Shown piece by piece: positions 62,900 through 64,000 of a stretch of 64,000 nucleotides of DNA. This DNA is from Macquaria australasica (taxonomy: Eukaryota; Chordata; Actinopteri; Centrarchiformes; Percichthyidae): contig SEMN01000018.1 of the NCBI GenBank assembly GCA_005408345.1, forward strand, positions 62,001 to 126,000, in the 5' to 3' direction. A model generated the notes under the pieces. That model was given only the letters and a program-made list of their open reading frames with translations, was not told the DNA's origin and did no database searches. Each line of letters opens with the position of its first letter. Positions within the stretch are counted from its first letter, which is position 1. Both the position numbers and the translations under genes were made by a program.

Positions 62900-64000
62900 T
62901 CACTCACACAGTGTAGGCTTGTGGGGAGGTGAGGCGGGAACTAAAAAAAGTGAAGTAATTTAGAGGAAGGGGGGGTGCTTTTCAGAGAGAGGGGAGCTTG
63001 AGGAATAATGAGCTTTCCAAGCAGGAAAAAGAGAAAGGACCTTCTTGTTTTCTTCTGTCCCTCTCTGCCTTCCTTTCAAATGGTTTTTCACGCTTGATAA
63101 GTTCAGCCTGATTGGAGATTCCTGTGGAGAGTGAGTCAACAGAGAAATAAAAGTCCTCCATCCATCAAAACAATATGGAAGTGGATTAACCATTCATACA
63201 TTTATTTTGGCACATCTCCAACAGACACACTCATCAATCAATCTCACTTCATAAGCCCAGTCAGCCTTCTTTTGCTCACATTACACATTTACACCATACA
63301 GAGTCCACTTTTCCATGAAAAACTGTGCAGTCTTTAGTTTGTTAAGCTAAACAGAGCGGGTAAATATTTACCAAGTGCCAGTGGTGCAACTGGTGGTCTG
63401 CAACTTTTGGCTATGAAAGAAACAGTCTGTGCAAACACTCTGGAGGTTTTTGGCAAACGAGCTAATGGCTGTGCTACTGGGACAGTTAGCTACACATGTG
63501 CCATAAAAAAACCTGGCACAAGAAACACTGTGGTTAGAGAGTAAAACCGTTCCATGGAGGATGATCCCAAACATAAGTAGGCTGATGACAGGGAGTTTAG
63601 CTTGGCAGCAAAAAAAAATATTCAGGAATACACAGCTTGGCATGTGCGATGTGTCTAACGCTGAGGGTGTGTACGGAAATGTGTGGGTGAATGTGTCTGA
63701 AAGAAAAAGTGGGGGGGGGAGTAAGTGAGAGAGGCAGAGCTGAAGGCATCCTTTCTGACTCACACCAAGGGAATCCATGTTTAGCAGAGATTCTTGTGAA
63801 ATGTGTCAGCCATAAGTCCACACACACACACACACACACTCAAACAGTACCTCATGCTTCATATGACCTCAGTAAAATTATATAACCTCTGACTCTGGCA
63901 TGTTTAAAGCAGAAGAATTTTCAACAAAACGTCACCGGCAAGACTTTTAGTTTCAAATATATTAACAGTAGCTGCACTTGCACAAGTGTAAGTGGGGAGT
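62900..64000. other. Right flank upstream of slc1a3; nothing identified
   Basis: AT-balanced DNA with a short CA tract at about 63819-63840. A minus-strand frame of 136 codons (63368-63778) contains a Cys-containing hydrophobic stretch and ends near a possible donor at 63370, but I cannot match it to a family, so no gene is called. Confidence 0.4.

Noticed and set aside
63368..63778. 136-codon minus-strand frame with a Cys-containing hydrophobic segment and a possible donor at its left end
   Set aside because: No recognisable family and low-complexity start; possible 5' UTR of slc1a3 but unsupported.

Overview
The window is vertebrate nuclear DNA from a teleost fish, probably a percomorph (inferred from the genes and from interspersed repeats I recognise from perch-like fish genomes). 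Coding sequence is cut into many short exons with GT-AG boundaries, which I joined by reading phase across each junction. There is no bacterial operon structure, no CRISPR array and no rRNA or tRNA that I could see.

Three protein genes are present, all transcribed from the minus strand (right to left) and all with complete coding regions: slc1a3 (glial glutamate transporter EAAT1/GLAST, 9 coding exons, 536 codons, 61795 to 48990), nipbl (cohesin loader Nipped-B-like/SCC2, 47 coding exons, 2528 codons, 41967 to 18330) and ndc80 (outer-kinetochore protein HEC1, 17 coding exons, 638 codons, 16389 to 6941). Exon lengths sum to exact multiples of three in all three genes.

Layout: 1-6250 is gene-free and holds interspersed repeats and a CA tract. 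6250-16400 is ndc80, followed upstream by a promoter with cell-cycle motifs near 16440-16520. 17400-45700 is nipbl, with a long U tract just after its stop, transposon relics in its introns, one GC-AG intron and a GC-rich first exon near 45330-45700. 46040-46470 is another repeat. 47100-62900 is slc1a3, with a likely long 3' UTR, a 7 kb intron full of simple repeats and a probable noncoding first exon near 62630-62850. 62900-64000 holds nothing I can name.

Biologically, ndc80 (kinetochore-microtubule attachment) and nipbl (cohesin loading) both act in chromosome segregation. The nipbl-slc1a3 neighbourhood matches the human 5p13 order, while human NDC80 lies on another chromosome. I found no unknown protein system here. 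The points most worth a second look are regulatory or structural: the ndc80 promoter, a promoter-like block inside ndc80 intron 2, GCTAGC/GTTAGC-rich DNA at two promoters, the GC-AG intron, the post-stop U tract and a shared transposon terminus.
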